This document shows, piece after piece, positions 22,776 through 34,906 of a stretch of 64,000 bases of DNA (the stretch's first letter is position 1; the number at the start of each line of letters is the position of its first letter). The position numbers and the translations under genes were made by a program. This stretch comes from Metaphire vulgaris (Eukaryota; Annelida; Clitellata; Crassiclitellata; Megascolecidae): assembly GCA_018105865.1 (NCBI GenBank), contig CM030849.1:4968133-5032132 (forward strand), written 5' to 3'. Under the pieces are notes generated by a model. It saw only the letters and a list, made by a program, of their open reading frames with translations. It was not told the DNA's origin and made no database searches.

Positions 22776-23226
22776 AGTAAAGTCTCGTGTATTTATATAG
22801 CGCTTTGGAAAGCAGTACAGTAGTACAGCTGTGTGAAAAAGTCCTGCACGTTTCACGTTTCACGCTCCTCACACAATTTTTTTGTGAGGATCCATAAGAC
22901 AATCACACAATAATTAGTAAATTCTTTACCAAAAACATCAATACCCGTTAAAATATATTGAGATATGCATATCCTAAATCATTAATGGTTATTCAGATAT
23001 TCATAAAAAACAAAAATCCCAAAATCCTATAAACGTGCAGGACTTTTTCACACAACTGTAGCTGCTCTTGCTTATGCGCTTAATCTTTCTTGAAATAGCT
23101 TAGAGGCAAACGCCGTCTTTAATAACTGTAGTCGTACAGATGGCTATTCGTTGAATATTTCGCTTGTATAGAGCCTATGTTAACTCCGCCATAGCCGATG
23201 GCAAAAACGAATGAGAAAATTAGGAG
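22776..23226. repeat. Duplicated 200-bp segment, filled copy
   Basis: TTTATATAGCGCTTTGG through CCGCCATAGCCGATGGCAAA to GAATGAGAAAAT is repeated at 23440-23633. This copy is interrupted by a TA-flanked MITE at 22826. The GTAAGTAAGTAAG start and GCGCT motif also recur near 55380, 56600 and 59350, so it is a dispersed repeat. Confidence 0.8.
22826..23058. mobile_element. Tc1/mariner-type MITE with TA duplication
   Basis: The terminal repeats CAGCTGTGTGAAAAAGTCC (continuing TGCACGTTT) and its complement at the right end differ at one position over about 28 bp. TA flanks both sides (22824-22825, 23059-23060). The paralogous segment at 23.48 kb reads GTAGTAGCTGC with a single TA, i.e. the empty site. 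No transposase is encoded. Confidence 0.92.
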
Positions 23227-23439
23227 CCGGACACGCCCATCGTCTTTTGACGGAGCGCGTCTTTGAATAGACTCGACAAAGAAAAGAAAAAACTGACTGT
23301 GATACGCGCAGTTGTCTGTCTTGCCGGTTTCAATATGATCTACAGTTGGAATCTGTCTGATCTGGCTCGGATGAATTTCGGTGTTATCGGTACCAAGGTA
23401 CCATTGGCACGGTGCCGATGGTACCCTCGATTATAGTCT

Positions 23440-23633
23440 CGTATATTTATATAGCGCTTTGGAGAGTAGTACAGTAGTAGCTGCTTTTTCTTTCTTGAAA
23501 TAGCTAGAGGCAAACACCGTCTTTAATAACTGTAGTCATACAACTATTCTACAAGCAAAATATTCGTTGAATATTTCGCTTGTAGTGCCTATGATAATTC
23601 CGCCATAGCCGATGGCAAAAACGAATGAGAAAA
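23440..23633. repeat. Duplicated 200-bp segment, empty copy
   Basis: The same segment as 22776-23226 but without the MITE. A 20-bp TTCTACAAGCAAAATATTCG variation distinguishes them. Confidence 0.8.
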
Positions 23634-23807
23634 TAACTGGTGCTATGACATCGCATAGTAATGCATATAAATAGTAATGAATTTCTTGCCATATGGGAAC
23701 CCTATCGGTGAGGGAAAGATCCAGTTCGAAAATCTAATAATTAATAATTGTAATTCAATAAATCTAACTTAAATATGTTTATATTCAAAGAGTTCTACGT
23801 GATCAAC

Positions 23808-23819
23808 CATCACCAACAT

Positions 23820-23851
<32 letters not shown>

Positions 23852-24082
23852 TCTTCATCAACAACAACAACAACAGTATCACCACCCACCACAACTATCG
23901 TCATTATCAATGTATCGTCATTATCAATTTATCATCGTTCGACGGTCGTCGTCATCATCATCATCATAATCATCATCATCGTCATCACCACCATCATCAT
24001 CATCATCACCACCACCATCATCATCATCATCATCATCATCGTCATCACCACTACCAATTCATCACTATCATCATCATCATCA
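23808..24082. repeat. Degenerate (CAT/CAC/CAA)n array
   Basis: Trinucleotides of mixed type over 270 bp, giving poly-His, poly-Gln and poly-Met frames that are artefacts. Confidence 0.9.
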
Positions 24083-24483
24083 TATCTTTTACATATAATC
24101 GTTGGGCAAAGGTCTACCTGAGGATGGACTTTGTATGACAGTGTCGTCACTTAGTATACGCTAAATGGGCATAAAGATCACGTCCGTTATAAACAAATCA
24201 CATGAAAGTCAAACGAAGATCATATCGGATAACTGATAACTCTTGCAGGACTAATGCATCGACCGAACCCTAGGCCGGGAGAGGTTTAAAATGGGTGGGG
24301 ATGGCACCCTCTCCTGTCCTGCGAAGTTGCATTCGTGCCGTAGAGGTATCGGAGGAAGATAACGATAAACAACGAGATATCTAATGTGTACTCAAGCTTC
24401 TTTTAAGCATTAAGTTCTGTCGACAAGAAAAGAAAACGTGGAAGTAAGTATTTTTGCAAAATCGACTACGCCTCGGTTGTAAA

Positions 24484-24554
24484 AAAGAAGAAGAAGAAGA
24501 AGAAGAAGAAGAAGAAGAAGAAGAAGAAGAAGAAGAAGAAGAAGAAGAAGAAGA
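24484..24554. repeat. (GAA)n array
   Basis: About 23 GAA units. Pure purine on one strand. No LINE remnant was recognised beside it. Confidence 0.97.
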
Positions 24555-24768
24555 AAACGAGCAGATAATTGATCGACGACAGAATAAAGGCACATGGGTT
24601 TGGTTTATAACGAGGTCGATTATCCATTGCACAATGTCGTTCGCAAACTACAGTGGGCTTCGAAAATCGAAATGCAAAATTCGAAGTTCCGAAGAAGAAG
24701 ATTCGATCGATGTTAATCTTGAAGACCGTATAAATCAACGTCAACACCAGGGCACTGCAAAGTGTAAA

Positions 24769-25222
<454 letters not shown>

Positions 25223-25843
25223 CTTTGGCCAAAACTATTATGTCTATTAAGGTGAATTTGAAGTGCCAACGAATACCGCCTAAGTGACATTTCGATGGCG
25301 CTTTTAATTTATAGTAATTAGCTCATTGATGGATGCTTCCGTGACAAGACAGAGAGCGTCTGTCGAACCTGCTCACATTAGCACAGGTTTACTAGGACCC
25401 GGTACTACTCGACTTTATCTCGCTAAAAGCCCTGCTTCCCATCCCAATACATTATATCAGCCCTGAAACACGAGAGAAGTTGACCAACAGCCAGCAAAGC
25501 ACTGGTTCTACCCACCCACCCACCACTCCCCTCCCGCTACCTGTGCTGATTTAGTTGCCTCGGCCCAGGCAGATTTTCAACAATTTTGGTCAATTTCGGA
25601 ATGCCAGCTACCACCAATCCTGACTAGAAGTCCAGCTTCGATAAACTTCGGCCTAAGTGCTCATATGGTTCGCCTACTGTATATACACTCAAGGAATCCT
25701 AGAAGCTCCATGCGCTGCTATAATATGGCAAATATTATATAAATATATAAAATAAAATAAAATATATATATATATATATTGCGGTTCGCAACTGACATGA
25801 GCGCATTTGCTGCTTTGCGATTATTTGCGCTATAGAAATGTTC
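25223..25843. other. No recognisable feature
   Basis: Nothing supported beyond a short TA-rich patch at 25757-25780. Confidence 0.4.

Positions 25844-25891
<48 letters not shown>
25844..25891. repeat. (AAT)n array
   Basis: About 16 AAT units. It follows GCGATTATTTGCGCTATAGAA, similar to LINE/SINE 3' tails elsewhere in the window. Confidence 0.95.
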
Positions 25892-25895
<4 letters not shown>

Positions 25896-25943
25896 TGCTT
25901 CTAACTTTTTCTATTCTAAATAATTAACCCACCGTCTCGGCCA

Positions 25944-26184
25944 CAGAGATGTCCACGGGTCCATTTTTTAGAACCCGATCCAACCCAACCCATCAAATCT
26001 CCCACCAAATCCATGCCGATAACAGGTTTACTTGACACAACCCAACCCAACCCACTGTAATACATTACAGTTTCTTAAACCATGACTTATTTTCTGACCC
26101 AACCCAACCCACCATTAATATGGAAAAGTCTGACCAACCCAACCCAACCAACCCATGGGTTAACCCAACCCACGGACATCTCTG
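25944..26184. mobile_element. hAT-type MITE, GGGTTGGG family, exact 8-bp duplication
   Basis: The ends CAGAGATGTCCACGGGT and complement CAGAGATGTCCGTGGGTT are inverted repeats. CTCGGCCA is duplicated exactly at 25936-25943 and 26185-26192. It is inverted relative to copy 2514-2761. Confidence 0.95.
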
Positions 26185-26289
26185 CTCGGCCAATCGAACA
26201 AAGCTGGGAGCCGAAAAAATATTGCAATAAAAATTGATTGCATTTTATCCGGCGCCTAATTTTTGGCGCTTCAATTAAGATCCGATGTT

Positions 26290-26588
26290 CAATGTTTATT
26301 CTAGCCACCTAGACATTGAGGGGAGAGGTAAACAAGTTTGGGGAAAACAAAGTCTTGACAAACAGAAAAAAATCACCCTTGTTTTTCTCTTTCCATATAT
26401 CCTGACAAACAAAAAGGCCATCCATATATTTTCCCCTCTCCAACCCCTTCATCGCCCTTCGTAATATAATGCCTAAATTTGGGGGGAAATCCCCTTCCGC
26501 CCCAAGCCAAAATATCAAAAAGATTTGGAGGGAAATTTTAAACTTTGGGGTGGGGAATTCCCCCAGGGAAGGCCTAGAATAAACACTG
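26290..26588. mobile_element. hAT-type MITE, CAGTGTTTA family (long form)
   Basis: The ends are CAATGTTTATTCTAG and the complement of CTAGAATAAACACTG. Flanks tccgatgt and tctgatgc match at 6 of 8 if one extra base is allowed on the left. The interior has CTTGACAAACAG/CCTGACAAACAA motifs. Confidence 0.7.
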
Positions 26589-27188
26589 TCTGATGCTGAC
26601 GTTTTAAAATGATTATTTCCTACCACTGAGAGACTGGTGCCCTCGAGGTGAGATTACATCAGGTTATAAAAGCCCGCAAACGGATAACGCGGCTATAGCC
26701 TCCTATCAATGGCAACTCCCGCTAGCAATCAACTTCAGATAAACTGACTTTTAATTCCTCTTAACTCGTGCAAAACGGTGAGATAATAATAATGATAGGC
26801 TTACATTTTTTTGCGATATTTATGTTGACGGATGCCACCGCCTTTCCCGATGTTGTATTAAAAAATCTATTGGACTGATGGGAAAAGGGCAAGTAGATGA
26901 TGAGTTTCGCTCGGAATTCGCCTTTAAAAACTAGGCAAAATTCTCTCAGTTTTCAGAAAATGCTCTAACGATATCTGGCTGTTAGGCAAACAGGTCGAAA
27001 CGTTTTCAACTAAGAAAACCATTCTGCGCATTCCAAAATAAACTGCCAACAGAAAAGAAAAAACTTGCTGAAAAGCCAGAGGTAAATAGGTGAAATTGCC
27101 TTAAGTCATGCAGTGCTCCCGAGTTTTTTTAAATAGTACCGAAACAGCCGTTTATTGGTACGCGCCTAGGATGGCACATTAAAAAATA
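26589..27188. other. No recognisable feature
   Basis: No gene, repeat or RNA is supported. Confidence 0.4.
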
Positions 27189-27362
27189 CAGTGGATCCCA
27201 CTAGATCGCATACCGCTTAATTGCATAACCCGCATAATCGCATAACAACATAAAAACCCGAACCAGTGTTTTGTGTATCAGACGTCCCGGCTATTTGCAC
27301 AGCCCAGTTAATCGCATAAGCAAGGCTTGCACGGCACCTATGCAATTAAGCGGGTTTCACTG
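27189..27362. mobile_element. pogo-like MITE with TA duplication
   Basis: TA|CAGTGGATCCCACTAG at the left and GCGGGTTTCACTG|TA at the right form inverted ends. The interior repeats TTAATYGCATAA four times. Confidence 0.8.
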
Positions 27363-28599
27363 TAGTATCGAACGTAAATCTTGAGTAGGCAACCAAACCA
27401 CACTGAACAAACAAAAGTAGGCATATTTCGTTTAAAGAATAACCAAACTTGCCAGTTAGTGCAAAAGATTAGTAGTCTATACATCCACGCAAATTCGCCA
27501 CAACTGTGCCTTGCTTATAACGATATTGTCTTACAGGCACACCATAAATGCATTAACGTCGGCTGTAAATTAAGGTAGGAAGATAGGGGAACAAATGGAA
27601 TGGAAAACTATGCGTTGCGTATGATTTATCAGTGTGCAGAATGAGGTGTCCATTAAGATAGCAATAAACATAATATTCTGCGCCGGTCTGGCGGAAAATG
27701 ATTTAAAGATAATGTTTCTCTCGGAAATTAATACTGGATCAGACTTTTTAATAGGTTTTGCTATGTAGGCCTTTATGCATATATGCTCTACATGGTAAGG
27801 CCTCGCCCGTGAAAAACAGTATAGGGTCTCTTTCCATGGGTCAAGGTGGCACAGGGACAATGTTTACATATAACGCGGTGAAAAACCAGGCTAAAGAAAA
27901 GTATGTTACACAATCAGTGATATTTTGGCTTTGCAAATGATTATTTTAGTTGTAATTTTTATTTTGTTTTGGAGCTATTATTTTAGTTTTATTCAGTTTT
28001 CATTTTGTAAATAATTTTAGTTTTAGTTTGTTTCAGGTAAAAAATTAAAACTATTTTAGCTTTTAGTTTTATTTCGTTAACTAATATTTCACCTGCTACA
28101 ATCCTATGCGTATAATTAATAACATGAACCATATGTCCATGCTTCAGTATGAAAATTTGTTTGGAGGACGACTTATCACACTTTGATTTGTCCTATTTCA
28201 GTTTGTTCAAGTTTTTCAAAAATGTGGGGACTTGGGGAACTAATAGGCCTACCGCCTGAAACTCTTGAACCTACAACGGGGTGCCGAAAAACCAAGCACC
28301 ACTAATGTTGGCCTCCATCCAAGGGTTGACCAGACAAGATAAAAATCGCAAGGACAGTCAACCGATCGTCAAAGTTAATTTTTAAAATAGTTTAGAAAAT
28401 ATTAATTGGAGATATAAATTACGGAAGTATAGTTAATCATAGAAACTGAAGATATTTTAGATTCGAGTCAATTAGATTACATTGAAAATTAGCAGCGACA
28501 CATTGCACCTGTAAAATGAATTAGAAGACGCAAACTGAATGTAATAAAAATTTTCAGAACTTTTCTTTTACCACAGTTTTGTTCACTGGGGACTCACTC
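27363..28599. other. No recognisable feature
   Basis: AT-rich. A TTTTAGTTTTA-rich stretch lies at 27940-28085. Short open frames (60-96 codons) at 27381 and 27570 have no recognised motif or splice context. Confidence 0.4.
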
Positions 28600-28985
28600 A
28601 CCTCACCACCCAATCACTGAACCTACAACTCACAAGCACCTCAATCAATCAATCATTCAAGGGTTCACCAGACTCAGATAACCACTCACTCACCACTCAC
28701 GTCACCAATTTTAAACCACTCACCACTCACTCACCATCACCACCACTCACCACTCACCACTCACTCACCACCACCACCACCATTCTCACTCACCACTCAC
28801 TCACCATTAGCACCCACCCACCCACCCACCCACCCACCCACCCACCCACCCACCCACCCATACACCACTCACTTCACTCACTCACTCACTCACTCACTAA
28901 CTAACTCACTCACTCACCACCCACCCACCCACCCACTCACCCACTCACTCACTAACTAACTCACTCACTCACTCACCCACTCATC
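28600..28985. repeat. (CACT/CACC)n tetranucleotide region
   Basis: Mixed ACTC and ACCC units with a pure CCCA stretch at about 28811-28860. Confidence 0.93.
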
Positions 28986-29519
28986 CATCCAACCATTCAT
29001 CCGGCTACCCTGCTAACTATCGGTCCGTTCGTCCCTTCATCCATTCGGCCACTTTCTGATTTTCTGTCTGCAGTTTTCTATCTTTCTTTCATCCTAGGCG
29101 TGTCCTGCAAAGATGTATAACGCCCAGTCTAAGTCTGGATAGTAAAGAGCAGCTAGAGAAAGTGCTGGCTGGCTATTCGCATTAATAATGCCTATTCACT
29201 TTCCTGTCAGTCGAAGAGTTTTTAATTGGCGGCCGTCGTAAAGAACCCTTTATATCAGTTCAATGAACCGCTTGAAAGCGTGACTTCGTAATCGAATGCA
29301 GATTTCTAAACTCGAACTTTAAAAAAAATAAGTTTCACCAAGAGTATCACGTTATAATACTCCGCTACACAAACTCAGTGCTCTGAAAGTTGCTCGGTAC
29401 TGAGTCTTTACGCGGAGTCATCCCCGTCCAAGTGTCGACGGGGATAGTATCACTAATATAATATTATTTTCTTATTATGTACTTATTTTCGGTTAATTGT
29501 CCAATCCTGGCCTCTAGAA
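28986..29519. other. No recognisable feature
   Basis: Ordinary sequence, with short CCATTC-like remnants of the adjacent array at its left edge. Confidence 0.35.
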
Positions 29520-30000
29520 CAGCGGTTCCCAACCGGTGGTACATGTACCCTAGGGCCAGGGGTACATCAGCTGTTGCCAGGGGTACACTAAAATTGCTAA
29601 AATAGTAAACATTTTTTAGAATTTCGTTTAAAAAATGTTAAATATTGCCAACTCTACGGAAGCTCAATATAACGGCCGGCTGAATAACAGATAGCCGATG
29701 AGGCTACAAATGAAAGCGCTATAATAATACGCATGTCCTGATGCGTATTAATGATCAAATGTACAATTAATGACTTCCGTTTCTGATAGCACGTGTTAAG
29801 TGAACTAATAAACTTTAAAAAGTACCTAATATCTACAATTCTACATTAAACATATCAAATTTCGGAAGTTGATGAATATATTTTTTGAAAGAAATAACTG
29901 CAAAAGGTGACGTTTTTGGTCGGCCCTGGGTTGGAGTAGCGCAAGCGGCGAAAAAATTGTTGGCTGGGGTACAATTTTTAAAAAAGGTTGAGGACCCCTG
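29520..30000. mobile_element. hAT-type element, CAGCGGTTCCCAACC, exact 8-bp duplication
   Basis: The ends are CAGCGGTTCCCAACC and the complement of GGTTGAGGACCCCTG. CTCTAGAA is duplicated exactly at 29512-29519 and 30001-30008. At 481 bp it is among the longest hAT-type copies here, but its interior is AT-rich and non-coding. Confidence 0.92.
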
Positions 30001-30008
30001 CTCTAGAA

Positions 30009-30486
30009 TGAATTCGTTGTCTAGGACTTAAAGGCGTGTTCTTTTGAGGAGACGCACAAGGATGAAAGCAATGCAGATGACTGGATGGGCGGAACTCCAA
30101 TGATTGAGTACGCGGTCTATTTTCTCTCTCTGGTGAGGAAAACAACGATTCCGAATACAGTAACGCCGGGTTAATGTCATACTCTGCAAGGTCGCGTTCT
30201 TCATAATACAGCGTTTTGAACAACAATAACAACGATAACAATAATAATAGGTCTACTAGCAACAGCTGTCTTTATAATTAATCGCTTAGTCCGCTTTGCT
30301 TTGCAAGTCAATGGTTGCTCGTGCATTATGCAGTGCATACTTTAATCAAATACCCCTCACCCATGCAACATGTGTATGGCAATATACAAAATATCATTCT
30401 CAAAGTGACCCTGTGATCCTGGAGACAATTGGAGAGAAGGTAAATCACAATTATTACCGGTATTAGCTATTAAAGGTAGTATTAGT
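30009..30486. other. No recognisable feature
   Basis: A minus-strand frame of 94 codons (29978-30262) runs through the hAT end and has no motif. Nothing else is supported. Confidence 0.35.
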
Positions 30487-30640
<154 letters not shown>

Positions 30641-30709
30641 AATATTTATAGCATAGCACTAATTCTATTACTCGGAAAATATCAATCGATGTTACACAAA
30701 CCCATTCGC

Positions 30710-30711
<2 letters not shown>

Positions 30712-30781
<70 letters not shown>
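30712..30781. repeat. (AAT)n directly joined to (ATT)n
   Basis: About 40 bp of AAT followed without spacer by about 30 bp of ATT, giving a perfect palindrome of trinucleotide repeats. Confidence 0.95.
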
Positions 30782-30783
<2 letters not shown>

Positions 30784-31023
30784 TAATAAGAAAATTATGG
30801 ATTGGAAAATCTAATCATATCAGGAGAAATAGAGGGGTAAAGAGCAAGAGATAGACAAAGAATAAGGTAGAATAATAATAATTTTAAAAAATAATCATAA
30901 CGTGATTTTAAGTGGTTTGGTAAGTTGAGTTGAATATTTTCTTCTTGACGAGTAAAAACGACGTCGATGCAACCATTACAATGACTGAGCATTGGACAGC
31001 TCAACACGTGACTGACTGGGTAC

Positions 31024-31215
31024 CAGTGTTTAATCTAGGCCGTTTCCGGGGGGAAAATTGCCATTTCCCCCGGAAATTTCAAATTTCTCCCGGAAATTTT
31101 GGAATACTACATGGACTAACAGCGGCCCCTAGCAGCATTCCCCCCGGCTTTGTCAGTTCCCCCCGGTTTTTTCAGTTCTCTCCCCCCGGAGTCCAGGAGT
31201 CTAGATTAAACACTG
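31024..31215. mobile_element. hAT-type MITE, CAGTGTTTAATCTAG family
   Basis: The ends are CAGTGTTTAATCTAGGCCG and the complement of CTAGATTAAACACTG. Flanks ctgggtac and ctgggtat match at 7 of 8. The interior has CCCCCGGAAATTTC repeats. Confidence 0.9.
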
Positions 31216-31629
31216 CTGGGTATGACCCCAATAAGCCAGAATCCTTTGGTGTTTAACCTTCTGATCCTCTCCCACTGGAAAGCGAAAATTAACGGGATTT
31301 GAATAATCCGATCCAGGCCCTCCGTGAAAAATCGATTTCTGAGATCGACCCCTCCCCCACTGACCTTGGAAATATCAGAACCTCCTTTTGACCCTAACTT
31401 CTTTCGGTTACGACTCGGGCGCGCAATCAGTAGAGTCAAAACACCTGGCGGCTGGAGCTAAGCGACAGAAAAACTGAAATTGGCATCTGTGGAATCCTCT
31501 TGGACAGACAGTCGCTTCAGTCTTTGATCTGTCGAAAGTCTAGTTAGTAATTAATGAATTACGCAGTTCATCGCTAGGTGGCAGACGGGTGCAGACTGAG
31601 GTGCAAAAAATCTCATAAATAAATAAAGA
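31216..31629. other. No recognisable feature
   Basis: No gene or repeat is supported. Confidence 0.4.
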
Positions 31630-32080
31630 ACAGGTCTGCGGACAGACAGGCAAACAGATAGGCAGACAGATGCACAGGAAGACAGATAGATTGACAAACA
31701 GACAGGCAGACATGCAGACAGACAGTCACGTTTAGACAGTCACACTGGCAGACTGGCAGACAGATAAATAGACAGACAGACAGACATATAGGCAGACAGA
31801 CAGACATAGGCGGATAGACAGACAGGCAGGCAGGCAGACAGATAGACAGTCACATAGACAGTCACACTGGCAGACAGACAGACAGATACATAGGCAGACA
31901 GACAGACACATAGGCAGGCAGACAGACATACATAAAGCAGGCGAACACACTTTCACACAGCTATACCGACAAACAGACAGTAAGAAAAACAGACAAAGAA
32001 GTTGAAATGAGACAGGTAGGTAGACAGATAAAGATCCTTCAAGTAGGCAGACAGAAAGACAGACACAAGTCGACGCAAAC
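31630..32080. repeat. (GACA/GGCA)n tetranucleotide array
   Basis: Degenerate GACA, GGCA and GATA units, of the same type as 105-646. An internal block CAGTCACACTGGCAGAC occurs twice (about 31738 and 31860). Confidence 0.93.
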
Positions 32081-32311
32081 CGAAAACCAGATGGGAATTT
32101 AAAAGCAGGCAAAAAACGTCAAACATTCAGCGAAAGAAAGAAAAAGACCTCCGTATGCCTAAAAGCTATTGTTTGTCTTTGTGGAGACTGCAACTTCTGT
32201 GCTCAGCCTATTCTTTCGAAATAGCAGCAGCACTGCTTCCGTCATTTCCATGGGCGCAGCCAGGATCCAAAAATAGGGAACACACTCAAGGCAGACGCGC
32301 GCATCCCCAAA

Positions 32312-32469
32312 CAGTGGCGGCTCCATGATTTGGCAAGTGGGGGGTGGGGGCGTTGATTGGGGTGGCAAATTCTCTAAGCAGTGTTGCTTGCAACTATTTT
32401 TCATAAACCTGGACTAGGCATGCAATAGGGGTACGGGCTCGTTCGGGGCCGCCTGTGCAACCGCCTTTG
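32312..32469. mobile_element. Degraded hAT-type MITE, CAGTGGCGGCTCC family
   Basis: The left end CAGTGGCGGCTCCATGATTT is intact. The interior is diverged and the right end (AACCGCCTTTG) is decayed. No duplication is visible. Confidence 0.6.
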
Positions 32470-32929
32470 TTTTGAGCCAACCGGGGAATAGTCTTGAGGT
32501 CCCGCGTCGGGGCCTGGATCTCAAAAAGAATTTTGAGTAATATATATTAGAGTCAAACCGTGAGCTCTGTCTGACTCTAAGATAATTGAAATTTACTATA
32601 GAATGGTCAAATGCTGTATTACAAATAGTTTTATCAATTCCATAGAAACATTGTTCCATACACCTCCCTCTGCCATGGAGGGGGTTATGGCAGTTCGGGT
32701 GGGGGTTGGTGAAAATTTTTCATCGTATTACATAATTATATGCTTGTCTTAACCTTAGCATTGCCGTCATTAACTTATCACTCCTAAATTATTGCAGAGT
32801 TTTTGAGGAAAATCTAAGATTTGGGGTGAGGGAGAATCCCCCTGTCCGGCCTGTATGCAGTACTGAGCAGAATTCAAGCCTGCCCACTTCTTGTTAGAGT
32901 TTCTCACCGTTTTCAGTACGACTTCCACG
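32470..32929. other. No recognisable feature
   Basis: No feature is supported. Confidence 0.4.
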
Positions 32930-33187
32930 TCTGGTTCTAATCCAACGGGGGCCCGCGTCTAGTAAAACTACGGTGGAAAAACTGCGTATGACCCTTTTTT
33001 GCTTGTCAACCTATTTTTCGTTAAAAGTGTAGTAAAATTAGAGAAAAACCCCTTTTGTCAGCCTTTTTTGGGCAAAGTTGATCAAAGTCTATTGATTTAC
33101 CCTTCTCTTTTCACCCTCCCCCCACTCCCACCACCAACTTCCTATGAATTCATTTCATCTCCCCCACCAAGACATCCTGGAACCGCC
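32930..33187. mobile_element. Right part of a CAGTGGCGGTTCC-type hAT MITE
   Basis: It shares CAACTTCCTATGAATTCATT and CCTGGAACCGCCA with 51878-52172, and in inverted form with 1626-1943. The left end was not found. Confidence 0.6.
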
Positions 33188-33298
33188 ACCGATACATTTC
33201 GCAACATCCAGAGAAGGTGACTTTTTTACGTCACAATCAACACAGCACGTGTTAGAATAACAGTTGTGGTTATAGTGAAAAGGTGGAGCTGCTGCTTA

Positions 33299-33388
33299 CC
33301 AGTTACAGCAAACGTGATGAAAAACACGGCTAAAAGGAAACGGCCGATCACAGCATTCGGGCATCCAGTTCTTTTCTCCAGAAATAAA
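33299..33388 (-). CDS. Candidate coding exon with hydrophobic segment
   Basis: On the minus strand an open frame bounded by a plausible acceptor (TTTGACGCAG) and a strong donor (ACTG|GTAAGCAGC) would encode DLFLEKRTGCPNAVIGRF followed by LLAVFFITFAVT. This looks like a signal-anchor or transmembrane segment. Codon choice looks unlike the surrounding simple repeats. There is no ATG in frame, and a Helitron-like element starts about 50 bp upstream, so any 5' exon would lie beyond it. No partner exon was found and I do not recognise the protein. It could be a chance splice-flanked frame. Confidence 0.25.
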
Positions 33389-33437
33389 TCTGCGTCAAAC
33401 AGATACAGTGATAATATAACATTAATTGAGATATATA

Positions 33438-33955
33438 TCTATAATATTAAAATCCTTATCTGTATGTCTCTCTGTCTGTTACCTTCAAGCGTTCTGATTG
33501 GTTGACTATTGGTAGACGGTTTAGACCGTTTAGTCCTTACGTCGCGATGCGTTACGTCGCGATGCGTTGGTGGGCGAGCGTTGACTATTGGTAGACGGTT
33601 TAAACGTCGCGATGCGTTGGTGGACGAAAACGACGTTGCTATTGGTAACAATTGTTCGTAGAACCGGTTTAGTCGAGTCATTGCAGCGTCAGGGCTTGCG
33701 ACGACGTTGCTATTGGTAACAATTGTTCGCAGCCTGAGGTAGTTTCTCAATTTTAACGTACAAAAAAATACGTGTACAGCGTCACAAATGGTCACAGTTG
33801 CGTGATTTTAACGTACATAGGCCTAATTATTACGTATAAGCATGGCTAGGTGGCGTATGTACATCATTGAAACGTTGTTCAGCATGAATTCAATGATTGG
33901 GTTTTAGTATTATCCTGCACCGCGAGCGAAGCGAGCGAAGCGAGCATCTTTCTAG
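33438..33955 (+). mobile_element. Helitron-like element with defined ends
   Basis: The 5' end TCTATAATATTAAAATCC follows an A. The 3' end has GCGAGCGAAGCGAGC repeats able to form a short hairpin, then ATCTTTCTAG followed by T. These fit Helitron rules: TC start, CTRR end, insertion between A and T, no inverted repeats, no target duplication. The interior carries ACGTCGCGATGCGTTGGTGG tandem blocks. It is non-autonomous; copies at 6871 and 8341. Confidence 0.65.
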
Positions 33956-34059
33956 TAATATAATATAATATAATAGAACAAGTATTTAGCCTATATTATA
34001 TGCTAAATACTTGTTCTAGAAATCAGCTGAAAATTATCACGGAACATAGGCGTACCGGG

Positions 34060-34246
34060 CAGGGGTGTAGCGACGGTGGTTATATCGGTATATATACCCC
34101 CCTCAATCAGTCTACCTTAAAGTTTTTTATGTGATCTACATGTGTTTATATGTGGTTTATATGGTTTATGTGGTTTATAGTTAAGATTTATACCCACCCA
34201 AAAGATATGCATACCCTCCCAAATCAAATTCCTGGCGGAGCCCCTG
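34060..34246. mobile_element. hAT-type MITE, CAGGGGTGTAGC family, exact 8-bp duplication
   Basis: The ends are CAGGGGTGTAGCGACGG and the complement of CCTGGCGGAGCCCCTG. GTACCGGG is duplicated exactly at 34052-34059 and 34247-34254. This is the compact form of the element at 20159-20542. Confidence 0.93.
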
Positions 34247-34254
34247 GTACCGGG

Positions 34255-34661
34255 GTCCCAAATGGTGACAGGGTGCATTTCCAGTCCCCACCCCGAGGTT
34301 AAGTAAAACTGTATTTGCCCCGCCTCCCTCCCCCCAGCCAGCCTCACGCATATATTTGCTGCGTTAGTAACTTGTCACTTGTTTTGTCTGTTGAAATGCA
34401 TCAAAACTGGACCACAGTTCAATATTATATTAATGTTCGATTTTCCAGAACTTTATTTGTCTAATCCTTCAGAAATTGAGAACAGTCGATATTGGAGATC
34501 GAAAACTGGTTTTTCGTCCTCAAACGCACTGTGAGGTACGTGTAGAGTATTTTGGGGTGGGAGTAGTTGGGACGCTAACTTCCCTCCCATGACTGACCGG
34601 TACATCTCGCCGGTAACTTTTTCGAAACGCATAACGCCTAAGAATAAGTAAATACTATACG
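34255..34661. other. No recognisable feature
   Basis: GTCTGTTGAAATGCATCAAA near 34390 is a diverged copy of the dispersed sequence at 34800 and 36140. Nothing else is supported. Confidence 0.35.
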
Positions 34662-34855
34662 ATCATCATCATCACCATCATCATCGTCATCACCATCACC
34701 ATCAACATCACCATCAACATCACCATCATCATCATCATCGTCGTCGTCGTCATCATCATCATCATCATCATCACCATCATCTATCATCAGTCTTCTGTCT
34801 AATCAAATGCGTCAAAACTGAACCAACCAATAATTATCAGTAAATCAAATCGTCG

Positions 34856-34905
<50 letters not shown>
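34662..34905. repeat. Two (TCA)n blocks
   Basis: Degenerate block at 34662-34790 and pure block at 34857-34905, separated by a 65-bp dispersed repeat. The right block is the tail of the LINE remnant at 34906. Confidence 0.9.
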
Positions 34906-34906
<1 letters not shown>

